Shown here: in pieces, positions 1 through 9,568 of the stretch
Numbering within the stretch: the stretch's first letter is position 1
Layout of the letters: every line of letters starts with the position of its first letter
Assembly (NCBI RefSeq): GCF_008704495.1
Contig: NZ_CP023699.1
Coordinates: 4,588,001-4,652,000 of the forward strand
Length of the DNA stretch: 64,000 nucleotides
Source of the DNA: Streptomyces kanamyceticus
Lineage (GTDB): Bacteria > Actinomycetota > Actinomycetes > Streptomycetales > Streptomycetaceae
Direction of reading: 5' to 3'
Position numbers and translations under genes: made by a program
The notes under the pieces: generated by a model
Seen by the model: only the letters and a program-made list of their open reading frames with translations
What the model was told of the DNA's origin: nothing
Databases searched by the model: none

Positions 1-109
1 AGGCAGGTACGTCCGCCTGCGGCTGGGCGCGAAGGGGATCAGGACGGTCGACAGCATCGGGATCGAGGCCGCCGTCGCCAGGATCCGTGCGCGCGGGGTG
101 AGGATCTGA
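1..109 (+). CDS. rpmB: 50S ribosomal protein L28, C-terminal end only
   Basis: Only the last 35 codons are in the window; the gene starts upstream of position 1. The visible protein contains [15 protein letters not shown] and ends in RARGVRI, which matches the C-terminal part of bacterial L28. The stop codon TGA overlaps the ATG of the next gene (TGATG), so the two are translationally coupled. In Streptomyces, a duplicated L28 next to a zinc-independent S14 usually belongs to the set of ribosomal paralogues that replace zinc-binding versions under zinc limitation, under the repressor Zur. No Zur box can be checked because the upstream region is missing. Confidence 0.85.
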   Translation, partial: GRYVRLRLGAKGIRTVDSIGIEAAVARIRARGVRI

Positions 110-414
110 TGGCGAAGAAGAGCAAGATCGCCAAGAACGAGAAGCGGCGCGGGGTCGTCGCGCGGTACGCCGTGCGGCGGGCCGAACTGACGGAGATCAT
201 CCGGCACCCCGGCACCGGCGATGCCGAACGGCGCGCCGCCCAGCGGGAGTTGGCGCGTCAGCCGCGGGACGCGAGCGCCACGCGGGTCCGGAACAGGGAC
301 AGCGTCGACGGGCGCCCGCGCGGCTACGTAGGGGCGTTCGGTCTTTCCCGGGTGAGGTTGCGCGAGCTTGCGCACGCCGGATACCTGCCCGGCGTGCGCA
401 AGTCGTCCTGGTAG
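109..414 (+). CDS. rpsN: 30S ribosomal protein S14, zinc-independent form
   Basis: This 101-residue protein starts [14 protein letters not shown] and ends [10 protein letters not shown], the ends expected of the long bacterial S14. It has no cysteine at all, so the CXXC zinc-binding motif of the short S14 form is absent. This is the cysteine-free form that sits in the small ribosomal subunit head near the 3' domain of 16S rRNA. It overlaps the end of rpmB by one base. By analogy with other Streptomyces it is probably induced when zinc is scarce; that is inference from the gene pair, not from a visible operator. Confidence 0.93.
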   Translation: MAKKSKIAKNEKRRGVVARYAVRRAELTEIIRHPGTGDAERRAAQRELARQPRDASATRVRNRDSVDGRPRGYVGAFGLSRVRLRELAHAGYLPGVRKSSW

Positions 415-480
415 CTTGGCGCGCGCTTTGGCCGGTGGCAGGTGGCACCGGCGACGTCAGGCTCTTTAGGGGGACTTCAA

Positions 481-1002
481 GTGCGTACGTACGTCCGTAG
501 TGGCCTCGGTGTCCGTCGCGCCCGGGTCGGGGTGGCCGCCTTCGGCCTCGCCGCCGCGCTGGCCGTGACCGGGTGCAGCAGTGACAGTGACAGCGGCGGT
601 GACGGCGGCGGCAAGAAGGACCGGGGCTCGTCCGGCAGCTCCACGGACGACGGGGGCTCGACCGGGGGCTCCGGCTCCGGCGCCGAGGACGGCAGCGTCG
701 AGGGTGCGTGGGTGACCACGGCCGGCGGCAAGCCGCTCGCCCTCGTCATCAACGGCAAGAACGCGTCGCTGGTCGGCGAGGACGTCATGTGCAGTGGCAC
801 CGCGGGTGACGAGGCGGGCTCGCAGATGATCAACCTCAAGTGCCCCAAGGGGAACGCGGACCGTACGACGGGTCGGGTCGACTCCGTCGACACGAAGACG
901 ATGAAGGTCTCCTGGGAAGGCGCGGGCAAGGACCAGTTCCTGAGGACCGAGGGCGGCAAGCTGCCCGAGGGGCTGCCCACGGGTGGGATGCCGCAGTCCT
1001 GA
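481..1002 (+). CDS. Putative secreted lipoprotein, unknown function
   Basis: The GTG at 481 is chosen because GGGGGAC lies just upstream and the protein then begins with a basic stretch, a hydrophobic segment and a lipobox, LAVTGCSS. The cysteine at about residue 32 would be lipidated and the protein anchored to the outer face of the membrane. A Ser/Gly/Asp-rich linker (about residues 34-75) leads to a folded domain of about 90 residues with two cysteines that could form a disulfide. The domain resembles small Streptomyces lipoproteins without assigned function. The protein has 173 residues. It converges with the FUSC gene, and a strong shared hairpin terminator follows. Confidence 0.75.
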   Translation: MRTYVRSGLGVRRARVGVAAFGLAAALAVTGCSSDSDSGGDGGGKKDRGSSGSSTDDGGSTGGSGSGAEDGSVEGAWVTTAGGKPLALVINGKNASLVGEDVMCSGTAGDEAGSQMINLKCPKGNADRTTGRVDSVDTKTMKVSWEGAGKDQFLRTEGGKLPEGLPTGGMPQS

Positions 1003-1015
1003 CGAGGCCTTGAGG

Positions 1016-3652
1016 TCAGGGGGCCGCGGGACCTTCTTGGTCCCGCGGCCCTTCTGGCTGCTGGGGCTCGGGCGGTTGGTGTTTCGTCTCCGTGCCGTCC
1101 ACCAGCATCGGGGGCGGCGTCGTGTCCAGCGCGTCGGAGAGTTCTTCCAGGGTCTCCAGGAGCAGGCCCGCCCCCTTGCGTACGACGCGGTCGGGCACGC
1201 CCTCGCCGTCCCACTCGCGCAGCGCCGTGCGCACCGCGTCCCACCGGGGTACGCGGCGTTCGCGCACCGCCTTGGCGCCCTGCTCCGTCGACGCGCGCAG
1301 CGCGTCCGCGAGGCGGGCCGCCGCGGGGACGGGGGTCGCGCCGCGGTCCGGCAGGTGGGCCTCCATCAGCATGGCCACGCGGCCCAGTTGGGCCAGGGCC
1401 TCCTCCGCGTCCGCCGCGGCCGCGTGGGACAGACCCCGGTGGCGCACCGGCTCGCTCTTGGCGCGCGCCACCGCGTCCTGCCAGGCGACGCGCGCGTCGC
1501 GGGCCGCGAGCAGGGCCTCGCGGACGTCGGGGCAGGACTTGCCCGCGGGGTGCGCGTAGTGGTCGACGACGGCCGCTGCGTAGCGGCCGTCCGCGATCAG
1601 CCAGTCCGCGAGGCGGGTGCGCAGGCGCGGGGTCTCCCACGCGGGGTACACGGCGTACGCGATCATCGCGAGGACGCCGCCGAGCAGGGTCAGGACGACT
1701 CTCTCCGGAACCGTCTGCTGCCACTGCTGGCCGCCCATCCCGAGCAGGAACACGACGTACGCCGCCACGCACGCCTGCGCCGCGACCTGGCCGGTGCGCA
1801 TCAGCAGGTACATCAGTCCGGCGCAGAGCACGGCCAGCGCCGCGGAAAGCCCCGTGCCCGGGTCGGCCAACTGGACGAGCCCCGTAGCCAGCGCGACACC
1901 CACGAGGGTCCCGCCGAAGCGGGCCACGGCGCGCGAGTACGTCTGGGAGAAGTCCGGACGCATCACCATGACCGACGCCATGGGGGCCCAGTACCCGTGC
2001 CCCAACGGAAGCCAGTGCCCCAACAGATAGCCGGTGGCGGCCACCGCCGTGACGCGGATCGCGTGCCGAGCGACCGGCGACTCGTGCCGCAACTCCGACC
2101 GCATGGCACGGAGGGCACCGGGGACCAGGGCCGGGAGGGTGGGCCGGAGGAGGGGGATCGGCTGGGTGTCGGAGTGGGTTTGGGGGGTGGGGGGTGGCTC
2201 TGGGGTGGGGGGCGGTCCTGGGGTGAGGGGCGGTCCTGGGGTGGGGGGCGGCCCTGCGCTGGGAGTCGGCCCGGGAGTGAGGGGCGGCCCTGGAGCAGAG
2301 GTCGGCCCTGAAGCCGGGCCCGGCCCTGCGCTGGGGGTCGGAGCTGAGGTGAAGGGCTGGTCTGAGGTGGGCGTGGGTGTGGATGTGGGCGTGGGCGTGG
2401 ACGTTGGAGTCGGCGTGGACGTCGGAGTCGGCGTGGACGTCGGCGTAGACGTGGGCGTCTGCGTAGACGTCGGAGTCGGACTCGGCGGCAGCGTGGACGC
2501 GGACGTCGGCGTCGGCGCAGACGTGGGACTCGGCGTCGGCGTGGACGTCGGACTCGGCGTCGGACTCGGCGTGGACATGGGCGTCGGACTCGGCGTCGGC
2601 GCAGGCGTGGACGTGGGCGACGGCGTGGGATTCGGCCTAGGCGTCGGACTCGGCGTAGGCGTAGGCGTCGGTGTTCCCGCCGTTTCCAGTACGTCTCTCA
2701 GGAGTGCGCCCAGTCGCGTCGCCGCTCGGTACGCCGGGCCCGTGAGGATCGCCCCCGTGTCCGGTGTCCGCAGCGTCGCGATCGCCGCCGGGGGGATCTT
2801 CACCGGCTCCCCGTGGCGGACCGCCCGCGCCGCCGCGTCCAGGACCGCGCCCGCCGCGCCGAGGATCTCCCGCACCCGGTCGCGTTCCCTGCCCTCCGGC
2901 GGTACGCCCACCGCCGGGTCCGCCAGGGACGCGAGCACCGGGCGGATGCGTTCGGCGAGGCCGCGTGCGCCGTGCAGTTCCGCGGGGCGGGTGCGGGCCT
3001 GGCGCGGGGTGATCCGCGCCGCGTCGCGCGCCGCCATCAGGGGCTCGGGGTCGAAGGGGGCCACGGGGTCGTGGCGGAGCCTGCGGGCGTAGTCCGCCTC
3101 GGCCGCGAGCGCGTCGGCCAGCGCGTCCCTGTGCGCGCCCCATCTGCGGATCGGGAACAGGACCACCAGCGCCGCCTGGACGCAGCCGCCCACGATCATC
3201 ATCGCCGCATGCCCCGCGGCACCGGCGAGCGAGGTGGGGAGCGTGACCGTCACCAGCATGATCGCCACGTTCGACGACGCGATGATGCCGACGGTCGGGC
3301 CCGCGGCCCAGCTCAGGCCCGCCAGGAACGTCCAGAGGGAGAGGAGCGCCAGGAAGAGGAGGGTGTGGGAGCCGGTGAGGTAGCCGAGGAAGGTGGAGAC
3401 GGCGAGGCTGGTGCCGGAGGCCAGGGCCAGTTCCGGGCGGGGCCGCCAACTGCGCTGGAACGTGGCGATCGCCGCCTGGTAAGCGCCGAAGGCGGAGCTC
3501 GCCGCCACCGCCGGGCCGAACAGGGTGAGGCTGACGCCGATGATGATGGCCAGGCCCCCGGCGCCGCGGAGGGCGATCAGGGGTTCAAGGCGTTTGCGCT
3601 CGACGGTCAGACCCGAGCGAGCTGTCTCTTTCAGCGCTCGGAGCCAGGTCAC
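1016..3652 (-). CDS. FUSC-type membrane protein with long Pro/Thr/Ser repeat linker
   Basis: This is an integral membrane protein of about 878 residues. Two hydrophobic blocks (about residues 25-175 and 540-690) each contain several predicted membrane helices. They match the two halves of fusaric-acid-resistance-like (FUSC) aromatic acid exporters, and a soluble helical region follows the second block. The GTG at 3652 is taken because the protein then begins just before the first membrane block; the ribosome-binding site is weak, so the start is uncertain. Between the halves lies an unusually long linker (about residues 325-497) of TPTPTS-type and later PPPTPGP-type repeats. FUSC proteins normally have a charged soluble domain here. 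Substrate unknown. Confidence 0.8.
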   Translation of the reverse strand: MTWLRALKETARSGLTVERKRLEPLIALRGAGGLAIIIGVSLTLFGPAVAASSAFGAYQAAIATFQRSWRPRPELALASGTSLAVSTFLGYLTGSHTLLFLALLSLWTFLAGLSWAAGPTVGIIASSNVAIMLVTVTLPTSLAGAAGHAAMMIVGGCVQAALVVLFPIRRWGAHRDALADALAAEADYARRLRHDPVAPFDPEPLMAARDAARITPRQARTRPAELHGARGLAERIRPVLASLADPAVGVPPEGRERDRVREILGAAGAVLDAAARAVRHGEPVKIPPAAIATLRTPDTGAILTGPAYRAATRLGALLRDVLETAGTPTPTPTPSPTPRPNPTPSPTSTPAPTPSPTPMSTPSPTPSPTSTPTPSPTSAPTPTSASTLPPSPTPTSTQTPTSTPTSTPTPTSTPTPTSTPTPTSTPTPTSDQPFTSAPTPSAGPGPASGPTSAPGPPLTPGPTPSAGPPPTPGPPLTPGPPPTPEPPPTPQTHSDTQPIPLLRPTLPALVPGALRAMRSELRHESPVARHAIRVTAVAATGYLLGHWLPLGHGYWAPMASVMVMRPDFSQTYSRAVARFGGTLVGVALATGLVQLADPGTGLSAALAVLCAGLMYLLMRTGQVAAQACVAAYVVFLLGMGGQQWQQTVPERVVLTLLGGVLAMIAYAVYPAWETPRLRTRLADWLIADGRYAAAVVDHYAHPAGKSCPDVREALLAARDARVAWQDAVARAKSEPVRHRGLSHAAAADAEEALAQLGRVAMLMEAHLPDRGATPVPAAARLADALRASTEQGAKAVRERRVPRWDAVRTALREWDGEGVPDRVVRKGAGLLLETLEELSDALDTTPPPMLVDGTETKHQPPEPQQPEGPRDQEGPAAP
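1021..1051. terminator. Bidirectional hairpin terminator, 13-bp perfect stem
   Basis: A 13-bp perfect inverted repeat starting GGGCCGCGGG with a five-base TTCTT loop lies between two convergent genes. It overlaps the last codons of the FUSC gene on the minus strand, so the C-terminal residues of that protein are encoded by the terminator stem. Confidence 0.8.
2165..2680 (-). repeat. In-frame Pro/Thr/Ser-coding tandem repeats
   Basis: About 515 bp of 6-, 12- and 18-bp related units code for PTPTST-type and [11 protein letters not shown] peptide inside the FUSC gene. On the plus strand it reads as repeated GGCGTGGACGTCGGAGTC-like units. The reading frame is kept open throughout. Confidence 0.85.
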
Positions 3653-3690
3653 TCTGTGATGATACTGGGCATATCGGGCACACTTGGGCT

Positions 3691-4872
3691 CTACGTCGCG
3701 TTCAACGCCACCGTCGGATGCAGGCGCGACGCCCTGATCGCCGGATAGAGGCCCGCCGCCATGCCGATCACGAGTGTCGCGGCGAAGCCCGCCGTCAGGG
3801 ACCAGGGCGGGACCACCGGGGTCCAGTCCTGGGTCAGGGCGAATCCGTAGGTCGCCGCCGCGCCCAGGAGCGCGCCCGTCGCGCCGCCCAGGGAGGAGAG
3901 GAGGAGGGACTCCGTCAGGAACTGGAGGCGGATCGCGTTCTTGGTCGCGCCCAGGGCCCTGCGCAGGCCGATCTCCGTTCTGCGCTCCAGGACCGAGATC
4001 ACCATCGTGTTGGCCACTCCCACGCCGCCCACCAGGAGGGCGACCGCCCCGAGGCCCAGCATCAGGGTGGTCAGGCCCTTGTCGGTCGCCGCCTTCGCGG
4101 CCAGCGCGTCGGAGGGGCGGGAGACCTTGACCGATCCTTCGTCGCCGGGGCTGACCGTGCGGGCCAGGACGTCCCGTACGTCCTCGACCGAGTCGTCGGT
4201 GGAGCGTTCGAAGATCGTGGAGGGGTGGCCGTCGAAGGCGAAGTGGCGTTCGGCCGCGGGGAAGCCGATCATCGCCACCCGGTCGAGGGTCGGGAACAGC
4301 TCGATGGGGTCCAGGATCCCGACGACCGCCACGTACTGGTCGTTCAGCATGATCTTCTCGCCCGGCGCGGTGATGCCGAGGCGCTCCGCCGCGACGGAGC
4401 CGAGGACCGTGACGGGGAGGCGTTCGTTCGCCCTGTTCAGCCAAGTCCCTTTGTTCGTACGGGCGTTGAGGGCCTTCAGGAGGTCGGGGCGGGCCGCCTG
4501 GACCGTGACGCCCGACGACTGTTCCTCGGGGACGACGTCGCTGCGGCGGACCCGGGCGTCGACGTTGGCGGTGGCCGTCGCGTGCTGGACCGGGCCGACG
4601 CGCTCCACCATCGCCACCGCGTTCTTGGGCAGCGGAACGGCGTTGCCCTGGATGTCCTTGCCCTGCTCGGCGGTGAGGAGGTTGGTGCCGAGGCGGTCGA
4701 GGCGGGACATCAGGTCCGCCTTGCTGGACTGGGACAGGCCCACCACCGCGACCATCGTCGCGATGCCGAGCGCGATGCCGAGCGCGGAGAGCACCACGCG
4801 CGCCCTGCGCGCCCGCAGGCCCACCGCGCCCACCCTGAGGACGTCCGTGGGCGAGAGCCTCGCGGGCTTCAC
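3691..4872 (-). CDS. ABC transporter permease, MacB/FtsX type
   Basis: The 393-residue protein has one N-terminal membrane helix (about residues 25-48), a large extracytoplasmic MacB-type domain, and three C-terminal helices carrying the FtsX signature ([18 protein letters not shown]). It starts at ATG 4872, four bases inside the ATPase gene (ATGA overlap), so the two are coupled. With the adaptor and lipoprotein upstream it should form a tripartite-like export or mechanotransmission complex in the single membrane of an actinobacterium. The substrate may be a peptide, a lipid or an antibiotic; nothing in the sequence decides this. Confidence 0.9.
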   Translation of the reverse strand: MKPARLSPTDVLRVGAVGLRARRARVVLSALGIALGIATMVAVVGLSQSSKADLMSRLDRLGTNLLTAEQGKDIQGNAVPLPKNAVAMVERVGPVQHATATANVDARVRRSDVVPEEQSSGVTVQAARPDLLKALNARTNKGTWLNRANERLPVTVLGSVAAERLGITAPGEKIMLNDQYVAVVGILDPIELFPTLDRVAMIGFPAAERHFAFDGHPSTIFERSTDDSVEDVRDVLARTVSPGDEGSVKVSRPSDALAAKAATDKGLTTLMLGLGAVALLVGGVGVANTMVISVLERRTEIGLRRALGATKNAIRLQFLTESLLLSSLGGATGALLGAAATYGFALTQDWTPVVPPWSLTAGFAATLVIGMAAGLYPAIRASRLHPTVALNAT

Positions 4873-5540
4873 GACACCACCTCCCCGTCCCTGAAGCGGA
4901 TGCGGCGGGGCAGCGCGTCGGCGATGTCGTGGTCGTGGGTGATGACGCAGATCGTGGTCCCTGTCGCGTGGAGTTCGTGGAGCAGGTCCATGACGACGCG
5001 GCCCGACGCGGTGTCCAGGGCGCCGGTGGGTTCGTCGGCGAGCAGGATGGTCGGGTCGCCGATCAACGCCCTCGCGATGGCGACCCGTTGCTTCTCGCCG
5101 CCGGAGAGTTCGTTCGGGGTGTGGGTGAGGCGGTGGCCCAGGCCGACCCGTTCCAGGGCCCCGCGCGCACGCGCGCCGCGTTCGCGCGCGCCGACGCCCG
5201 CGTACAGCAGGCCGTCCGCGACGTTCTCCACGGCGGTGCGCGCGGGCGCCAGGTGGAAGTGCTGGAAGACGAAGCCGATGTGGCGGGCGCGCAGGGCCGA
5301 GAGCTGGGCGTCCGAGAGGCGGCCGACGTCGTGGCCCGCCACCTCGACCGTGCCCGACGTCGGCTTGTCGAGGGTGCCGATGATGTTGAGCATCGTCGAC
5401 TTGCCCGAGCCGGAAGGGCCGACGATCGCGAGGAGTTCGCCCGCGTGCACGGTGAGGTCCACGCCGCGCAGGGCGTGCACTCCTCCCTCGTACGACTTGG
5501 TGGCGCGGCGGAGCCGGATGACAGGTGTGGGTGTGCTCAT
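4869..5540 (-). CDS. ABC transporter ATP-binding protein, MacB/LolD type
   Basis: This 223-residue ATPase starts [17 protein letters not shown]. It has Walker A (GPSGSGKST), Q-loop, signature ([15 protein letters not shown]), Walker B ([12 protein letters not shown]) and H-loop (VITHD), all intact, so it should hydrolyse ATP to drive the partner permease. The length is usual for LolD/MacB-type ATPases that work with FtsX-like permeases. The start overlaps the stop of the adaptor gene by four bases, and its stop overlaps the permease start in the same way. Confidence 0.95.
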   Translation of the reverse strand: MSTPTPVIRLRRATKSYEGGVHALRGVDLTVHAGELLAIVGPSGSGKSTMLNIIGTLDKPTSGTVEVAGHDVGRLSDAQLSALRARHIGFVFQHFHLAPARTAVENVADGLLYAGVGARERGARARGALERVGLGHRLTHTPNELSGGEKQRVAIARALIGDPTILLADEPTGALDTASGRVVMDLLHELHATGTTICVITHDHDIADALPRRIRFRDGEVVS

Positions 5541-6604
5541 TGCTTCGCCACTCCTACCTTCATGCCCTCCTTGATGTCCGGGCCGCTGACCTCGATGCGG
5601 CTGTCCGCCGTCATGCCGGTCTCGACCCGCACCATGCGGGCGGCGCCGCCCTCGACGACCTGCAGTCCGTAGCCGCCGTGCGCGCCGCGCAGCGCGACGA
5701 TCGCCTCGACGGGGACCGCGAGGACGTGTCTGCGGCTCTCGCTGACGAACCGCACGCTCGCCGACACCTCGCTGTCCTCGCCCGACGCCGCCGACCGGCC
5801 GCCGTCCAGGGTCACTTCGACGGTGATGGTGTCCTGGGCGCCCTCGTCGTCCGCGGCCTCGGGGTGCACCGTGCCCGACACCCTGCCCGGCTCCTTCTTG
5901 CCGCTGGGCAGCGTCACCTCGACCTTCGTCCCCTTCGCGGTGAGCGGCGCGTCGCTCTGGTCGAGGTCGGCGCGGACGACGGGGTTCGTCGACGCGGCCG
6001 TGAGGACCGAGGTGTCGGGGCCCACCGCGTCGGCGAGCGCGGCGTCCGCGGAGACGACCTTGATCCGGTCCGGCTGGAAGACCACGTCGCCCTTGCCGAC
6101 CCGGCCGGTGGGCACCCGGTTCAGGGACTTCTGCCAGCGCTTGACCGCGGCCTCCGTCGCCTTGTCGTAGCGCGGGTCGACGTAGAGCCCGGCGCCGTAC
6201 CCCAACGCGGCCAGATTGCGCTCCAGTTGGAGTACGTCGGTGCCGCGCGCGCCCACCTTCATCTCGCGGAAGGCGGGGACCTGGCCGTACAGAAGCGTCA
6301 CCGGTTTGTCGTCGAGCTCGTAGAGCGCCTGGCCGCGCGCGACCGTCGCGCCCTCCCGCGCCGCGACCGTGACCGTGCCGTCGACCGCCGACTTGACCGC
6401 CCGTCGCTGCGCGAAGTCGACCTTGCCGTCGACCGTCTTGGACTGCACGAGGTCGGTGCGGACGACGGCGGCGGTGGCGGGCGGCAGGCCGTCCTTCCCC
6501 GCGCTCGCGTCCGCGTCGTCGCCGCCCCCGAGGGCGAGCGCCCCGGCTCCGGCGGCCGCCGCCACGACCGCCGCGGCCACCAGGATTCCCGTACGGCGTC
6601 TCAT
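5537..6604 (-). CDS. Efflux adaptor with peptidoglycan-binding domain
   Basis: The 355-residue protein begins with a single hydrophobic anchor (about residues 6-27). A biotinyl-lipoyl-like region follows, then a peptidoglycan-binding type 1 domain (motif GTDVLQLERNLAALGYG, about residues 118-160), then beta-barrel-like HlyD segments. This layout is typical of Gram-positive membrane-fusion proteins paired with MacB-type ABC exporters; the PG-binding module would tie the complex to the cell wall. Its ATG follows the stop codon of the upstream lipoprotein gene without a gap, and it overlaps the ATPase start. Confidence 0.88.
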   Translation of the reverse strand: MRRRTGILVAAAVVAAAAGAGALALGGGDDADASAGKDGLPPATAAVVRTDLVQSKTVDGKVDFAQRRAVKSAVDGTVTVAAREGATVARGQALYELDDKPVTLLYGQVPAFREMKVGARGTDVLQLERNLAALGYGAGLYVDPRYDKATEAAVKRWQKSLNRVPTGRVGKGDVVFQPDRIKVVSADAALADAVGPDTSVLTAASTNPVVRADLDQSDAPLTAKGTKVEVTLPSGKKEPGRVSGTVHPEAADDEGAQDTITVEVTLDGGRSAASGEDSEVSASVRFVSESRRHVLAVPVEAIVALRGAHGGYGLQVVEGGAARMVRVETGMTADSRIEVSGPDIKEGMKVGVAKQ

Positions 6605-7261
6605 CTACTGCATCCCGTCCAGGCCGTCGAGCAGCTTGTCCTTGCAGGCCGTGCGGGCTTCCTTGTAGGTGGCGGAGTCCCTGTCGAGCTGCGGGTTCGC
6701 GGGGCTCGGGTCGCCGCCGGGCAGGACGTTGCCGCCGGACATCGTGGGGTTGGTGAACTTCGATACGCCCTTCTCGCGCATGCACTTGGCGTGCGCGAGC
6801 ATCGACTCGTAGTCCTTCTGGTCGTCGCGCTCCGGTTCCAGGTTCATGGCGGCCTTCAGCTCGGTGACGCAGGCGCCGTCCTTGCCGCCCTTGTACTCCT
6901 CGCCGTTCCCGTTCGGGTCGACGACCTTCTCGACCTTGGACATGTCGAGGTAGCCGCTCAGCTCGGGGTCGGGGAAGTCCTTGACGCCCGCCTTGCCGCG
7001 CATGCACCGCACGTACTTCACCTGGGCGTCGTAGAACGCGCTCTTGTGCTTCTTGGCGGAGTCCGCGCTGTCCTTTGCGGAGTCGGCGGAGTCGGCGGGC
7101 TTGCCTGTGGCGCTCTCGTCGGGGACCGAGGCGACACCGGCGTCCTTCGCTCCGTCACCGCCGCCGCCTCCGCAGGCCGCGGAGAACATCAGGACGGGGA
7201 GCGCGACGAGGCCCGCGACGCGCAGCCGGGCTGCGGCGCCGGGTGTGGTGTGAATGCTCAT
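6605..7261 (-). CDS. Secreted lipoprotein with paired CMR motifs
   Basis: The ATG at 7261 gives a 218-residue protein with a lipobox (MFSAACGG, Cys about residue 30) and a charged linker. Two related segments follow, VRCMRGKAGVKDFPDPE and AKCMREKGVSKFTNP. This CMRxxG..FPDP motif recurs in Streptomyces lipoproteins encoded next to PG-binding efflux adaptors. It is the first gene of a four-gene minus-strand operon and probably an extracytoplasmic partner of the exporter. The function is not established. A longer reading frame runs to 7345, but it lacks a signal-like start. Confidence 0.8.
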   Translation of the reverse strand: MSIHTTPGAAARLRVAGLVALPVLMFSAACGGGGGDGAKDAGVASVPDESATGKPADSADSAKDSADSAKKHKSAFYDAQVKYVRCMRGKAGVKDFPDPELSGYLDMSKVEKVVDPNGNGEEYKGGKDGACVTELKAAMNLEPERDDQKDYESMLAHAKCMREKGVSKFTNPTMSGGNVLPGGDPSPANPQLDRDSATYKEARTACKDKLLDGLDGMQ

Positions 7262-7305
7262 GCCGGGCAATCTGCCGCCGCCACATGGTGGGCGGTCCAT
7301 GACCG

Positions 7306-7343
7306 CATGATGAACGCGTAACGCCACATGATGAGCACGTAAC
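7306..7343. promoter_or_regulatory. Two 17-bp direct repeats, likely OmpR-type regulator site
   Basis: CATGATGAACGCGTAAC (7306-7322) recurs as CATGATGAGCACGTAAC (7327-7343), with two mismatches and a 21-bp period, two turns of the helix. The site lies between the divergent exporter operon and the response regulator gene. OmpR-family regulators bind such direct repeats as dimers, so the neighbouring regulator probably controls both sides. The binding partner is inferred. Confidence 0.6.
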
Positions 7344-7416
7344 AATGCCGGGCGCGGCGCCTGTCCGCGCCCGTACCGGCCCTGAACTGGTCAAACCGTC
7401 GCCCATAATCGTCGGC

Positions 7417-8118
7417 ATGCCCCGAGTGCCCCATGTGCTGCTGATCGAGGACGACGCGTCCGTGCGCGACGGAATGGAACTGGTGCTGCGCCGCCACGGG
7501 TACGCGGTCGACACCGCGGCCACCGGCGAGGAGGCCCTCGCGCTGCTCGCCTCGCCCGCGGGGCCCGGCGTCGAACTCGCCGTGCTCGATCTGATGCTGC
7601 CCGGCATCGACGGCTTCGAGGTCTGCCGCCGCATCCGGGCGACCGGGTCGACGATCCCCGTCGTCATGCTGACCGCGCGCGGCGACGACAGCGACATCGT
7701 GCGGGGCCTGGAGTCGGGCGCCGACGACTACGTGGTCAAGCCCGTGACCGCGCCCGTCCTCGAAGCCCGGATCCGGGCGGCACTGCGGCGGGCCGAGCCG
7801 GTGCGGCGGCGGCCCGACGAGGACACGCACGCCGGGCTCTTCATCGACCGCGCGGGCCTCACCGTCACCAAACACGGCACGCCGCTGCCCCTGCCGCCCA
7901 CCGAACTCCGCGTACTGCTCGAACTCTCCGCCTCCCCCGGCCAGGTCTTCAGCCGCGAACAGCTGCTCCGCTCGGTCTGGGAACACGACTTCCTCGGCGA
8001 CTCCCGCCTGGTCGACGCGGCGGTGGGCCGCCTCCGCGCCAAGATCGAGGACGTCCCTGCGAGACCGGTGTACGTACAGACCGTGCGGGGCTTCGGGTAC
8101 CGGTTCGGGCCGGTGTAG
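7417..8118 (+). CDS. OmpR-family response regulator
   Basis: The receiver domain (about residues 5-115) has the acidic pair (IEDD), phospho-acceptor Asp in VLDLMLPG and Lys in VVKPV. A winged-helix DNA-binding domain follows (about residues 135-230, ending TVRGFGYRFGPV). The start at 7417 is preferred because the protein then begins MPRVPHVLLIEDD, the usual family start; an in-frame ATG at 7345 would add 24 unrelated residues. The kinase gene follows 4 bp downstream. The direct repeats just upstream suggest autoregulation and control of the divergent exporter operon. Confidence 0.93.
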   Translation: MPRVPHVLLIEDDASVRDGMELVLRRHGYAVDTAATGEEALALLASPAGPGVELAVLDLMLPGIDGFEVCRRIRATGSTIPVVMLTARGDDSDIVRGLESGADDYVVKPVTAPVLEARIRAALRRAEPVRRRPDEDTHAGLFIDRAGLTVTKHGTPLPLPPTELRVLLELSASPGQVFSREQLLRSVWEHDFLGDSRLVDAAVGRLRAKIEDVPARPVYVQTVRGFGYRFGPV

Positions 8119-8122
8119 GGGC

Positions 8123-9568
8123 ATGGGCGAGACGCACAGGGGATGGCGGCGCCGGGGCGGGCTCCGGGCCCGGCTCGTCGTCGCGTTCGTGCTGGTCGCG
8201 CTGGTCAGCGCCGTGACCGCCACCGGGCTCGCCTACCGCGAGTCCCGCACCGCCGTCCTGGAGCGCAAGCAGGACGCCGTGCGCACCGACTTCAAGAACC
8301 GCGTCGACCAGGCCGCGGCCGACCTCTCCGTGCCGCCCGACGAGGTCTCCCTCACCCGGTTCGCGGGCAGCGTCGCCGACGGGCTCGGGGACTCCGTCGT
8401 CGTCGCCGAGTACCGCTCGCTGAAGGGCTCGTCCGACGCCTCCGCCGACCGGTCGCTGATCTCGTCCTCGCTCCGTGAGGCCGTACGGAAGCGGAACCGC
8501 ATGAGCCTGCAGCGGATCGACCGGGACGGCAGCCCCTACCTGGCCGTCGGTACGCCCGTCACCTTCGAGTCCGGGCCGCCGTCCGGCCTCGACGTCTTCG
8601 CCGTCACCTCGTTGCGGGCCGAGCAGGACGACACCGCGGAGATCCTGGACGCCGTACGCGACGGGCTCGTACCCGTCGTCCTGCTCGCCGCCGTACTCGC
8701 GCTGCTCGCCGCGCGCACGGTGCTGCGGCCCGTGCGCGAACTGGGCCGCGCCACGCGCAGGCACGCGGCAGGGGACCTCGCATCGCGGGTCGAGACGCCC
8801 AAGGGCCGGGACGAACTCGCCGATCTGGCACGGGACTTCAACAGGACGGCCGACGCGCTCGAATCGTCCGTCGCCGAGCTGCGCGAGCAGGAGGCCAAGG
8901 CGCGGCGCTTCGTCGCCGACGTCTCGCACGAGCTGCGCACGCCGCTCGCCGCGATGACGATGGTGGCGACGGTGCTCGACGAGGACGCCGGGCAGCTGCC
9001 GCCGGACGCCGCGCACGCCGCCCGCACGATCAGCGCGGAGACCGCGCGGCTCGCGCGGCTCGTCGAGGACCTGATGGAGATGTCCCGCTTCGACTCGGGC
9101 GCCGCCCGGCTCAACCTCGACGAGGTCGACCTCGCCGAGACCCTGCGCAACACGCTCGACCTGCGCGGCTGGACCGGCCTCGTCCAGGCCCAACTCCCGG
9201 ACGGCGCACGGGCCGTGCTCGACCCGCGCCGCGTCGACGTCGCGGTCGCCAACCTCGTCGGCAACGCCCTGCGCCACGGCGCGGAACCGGTCTCCGTGAC
9301 CGTGCGGGCGGCGGGCGACTGGGTGACCGTCGAGGTCGCGGACCACGGCCCCGGCCTCCCCCCTGACGTACTCCCCCACGTCTTCGACCGCTTCTACAAG
9401 GCCGACAGCGCGCGCACCCGGTCGGAGGGCAGCGGCCTGGGCACGGCCATCGCCCTGGAGAACGCGCGACTGCACGGCGGGACGATCGAGGTGGCCAACA
9501 GGGCGGGTGGCGGTGCGGTGTTCGCACTGCGGGTGCCGTGGCGGCGGGGCGAGGAGGACGAGAAGTGA
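8123..9568 (+). CDS. Sensor histidine kinase, two-membrane-helix type
   Basis: The 481-residue protein has an N-terminal membrane helix (about residues 20-40), an extracytoplasmic sensor of about 140 residues and a second helix (about 180-198). HAMP, HisKA (VADVSHELRTPLAAM, phospho-acceptor His) and HATPase domains follow, with N box (NLVGNALRHG), G1 (DHGPGLPPDV) and G2 (SEGSGLGTAIA). It is the cognate kinase of the adjacent OmpR-type regulator. Its stop codon overlaps the GTG of the GerMN lipoprotein gene, which suggests that the lipoprotein takes part in sensing. Confidence 0.93.
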   Translation: MGETHRGWRRRGGLRARLVVAFVLVALVSAVTATGLAYRESRTAVLERKQDAVRTDFKNRVDQAAADLSVPPDEVSLTRFAGSVADGLGDSVVVAEYRSLKGSSDASADRSLISSSLREAVRKRNRMSLQRIDRDGSPYLAVGTPVTFESGPPSGLDVFAVTSLRAEQDDTAEILDAVRDGLVPVVLLAAVLALLAARTVLRPVRELGRATRRHAAGDLASRVETPKGRDELADLARDFNRTADALESSVAELREQEAKARRFVADVSHELRTPLAAMTMVATVLDEDAGQLPPDAAHAARTISAETARLARLVEDLMEMSRFDSGAARLNLDEVDLAETLRNTLDLRGWTGLVQAQLPDGARAVLDPRRVDVAVANLVGNALRHGAEPVSVTVRAAGDWVTVEVADHGPGLPPDVLPHVFDRFYKADSARTRSEGSGLGTAIALENARLHGGTIEVANRAGGGAVFALRVPWRRGEEDEK

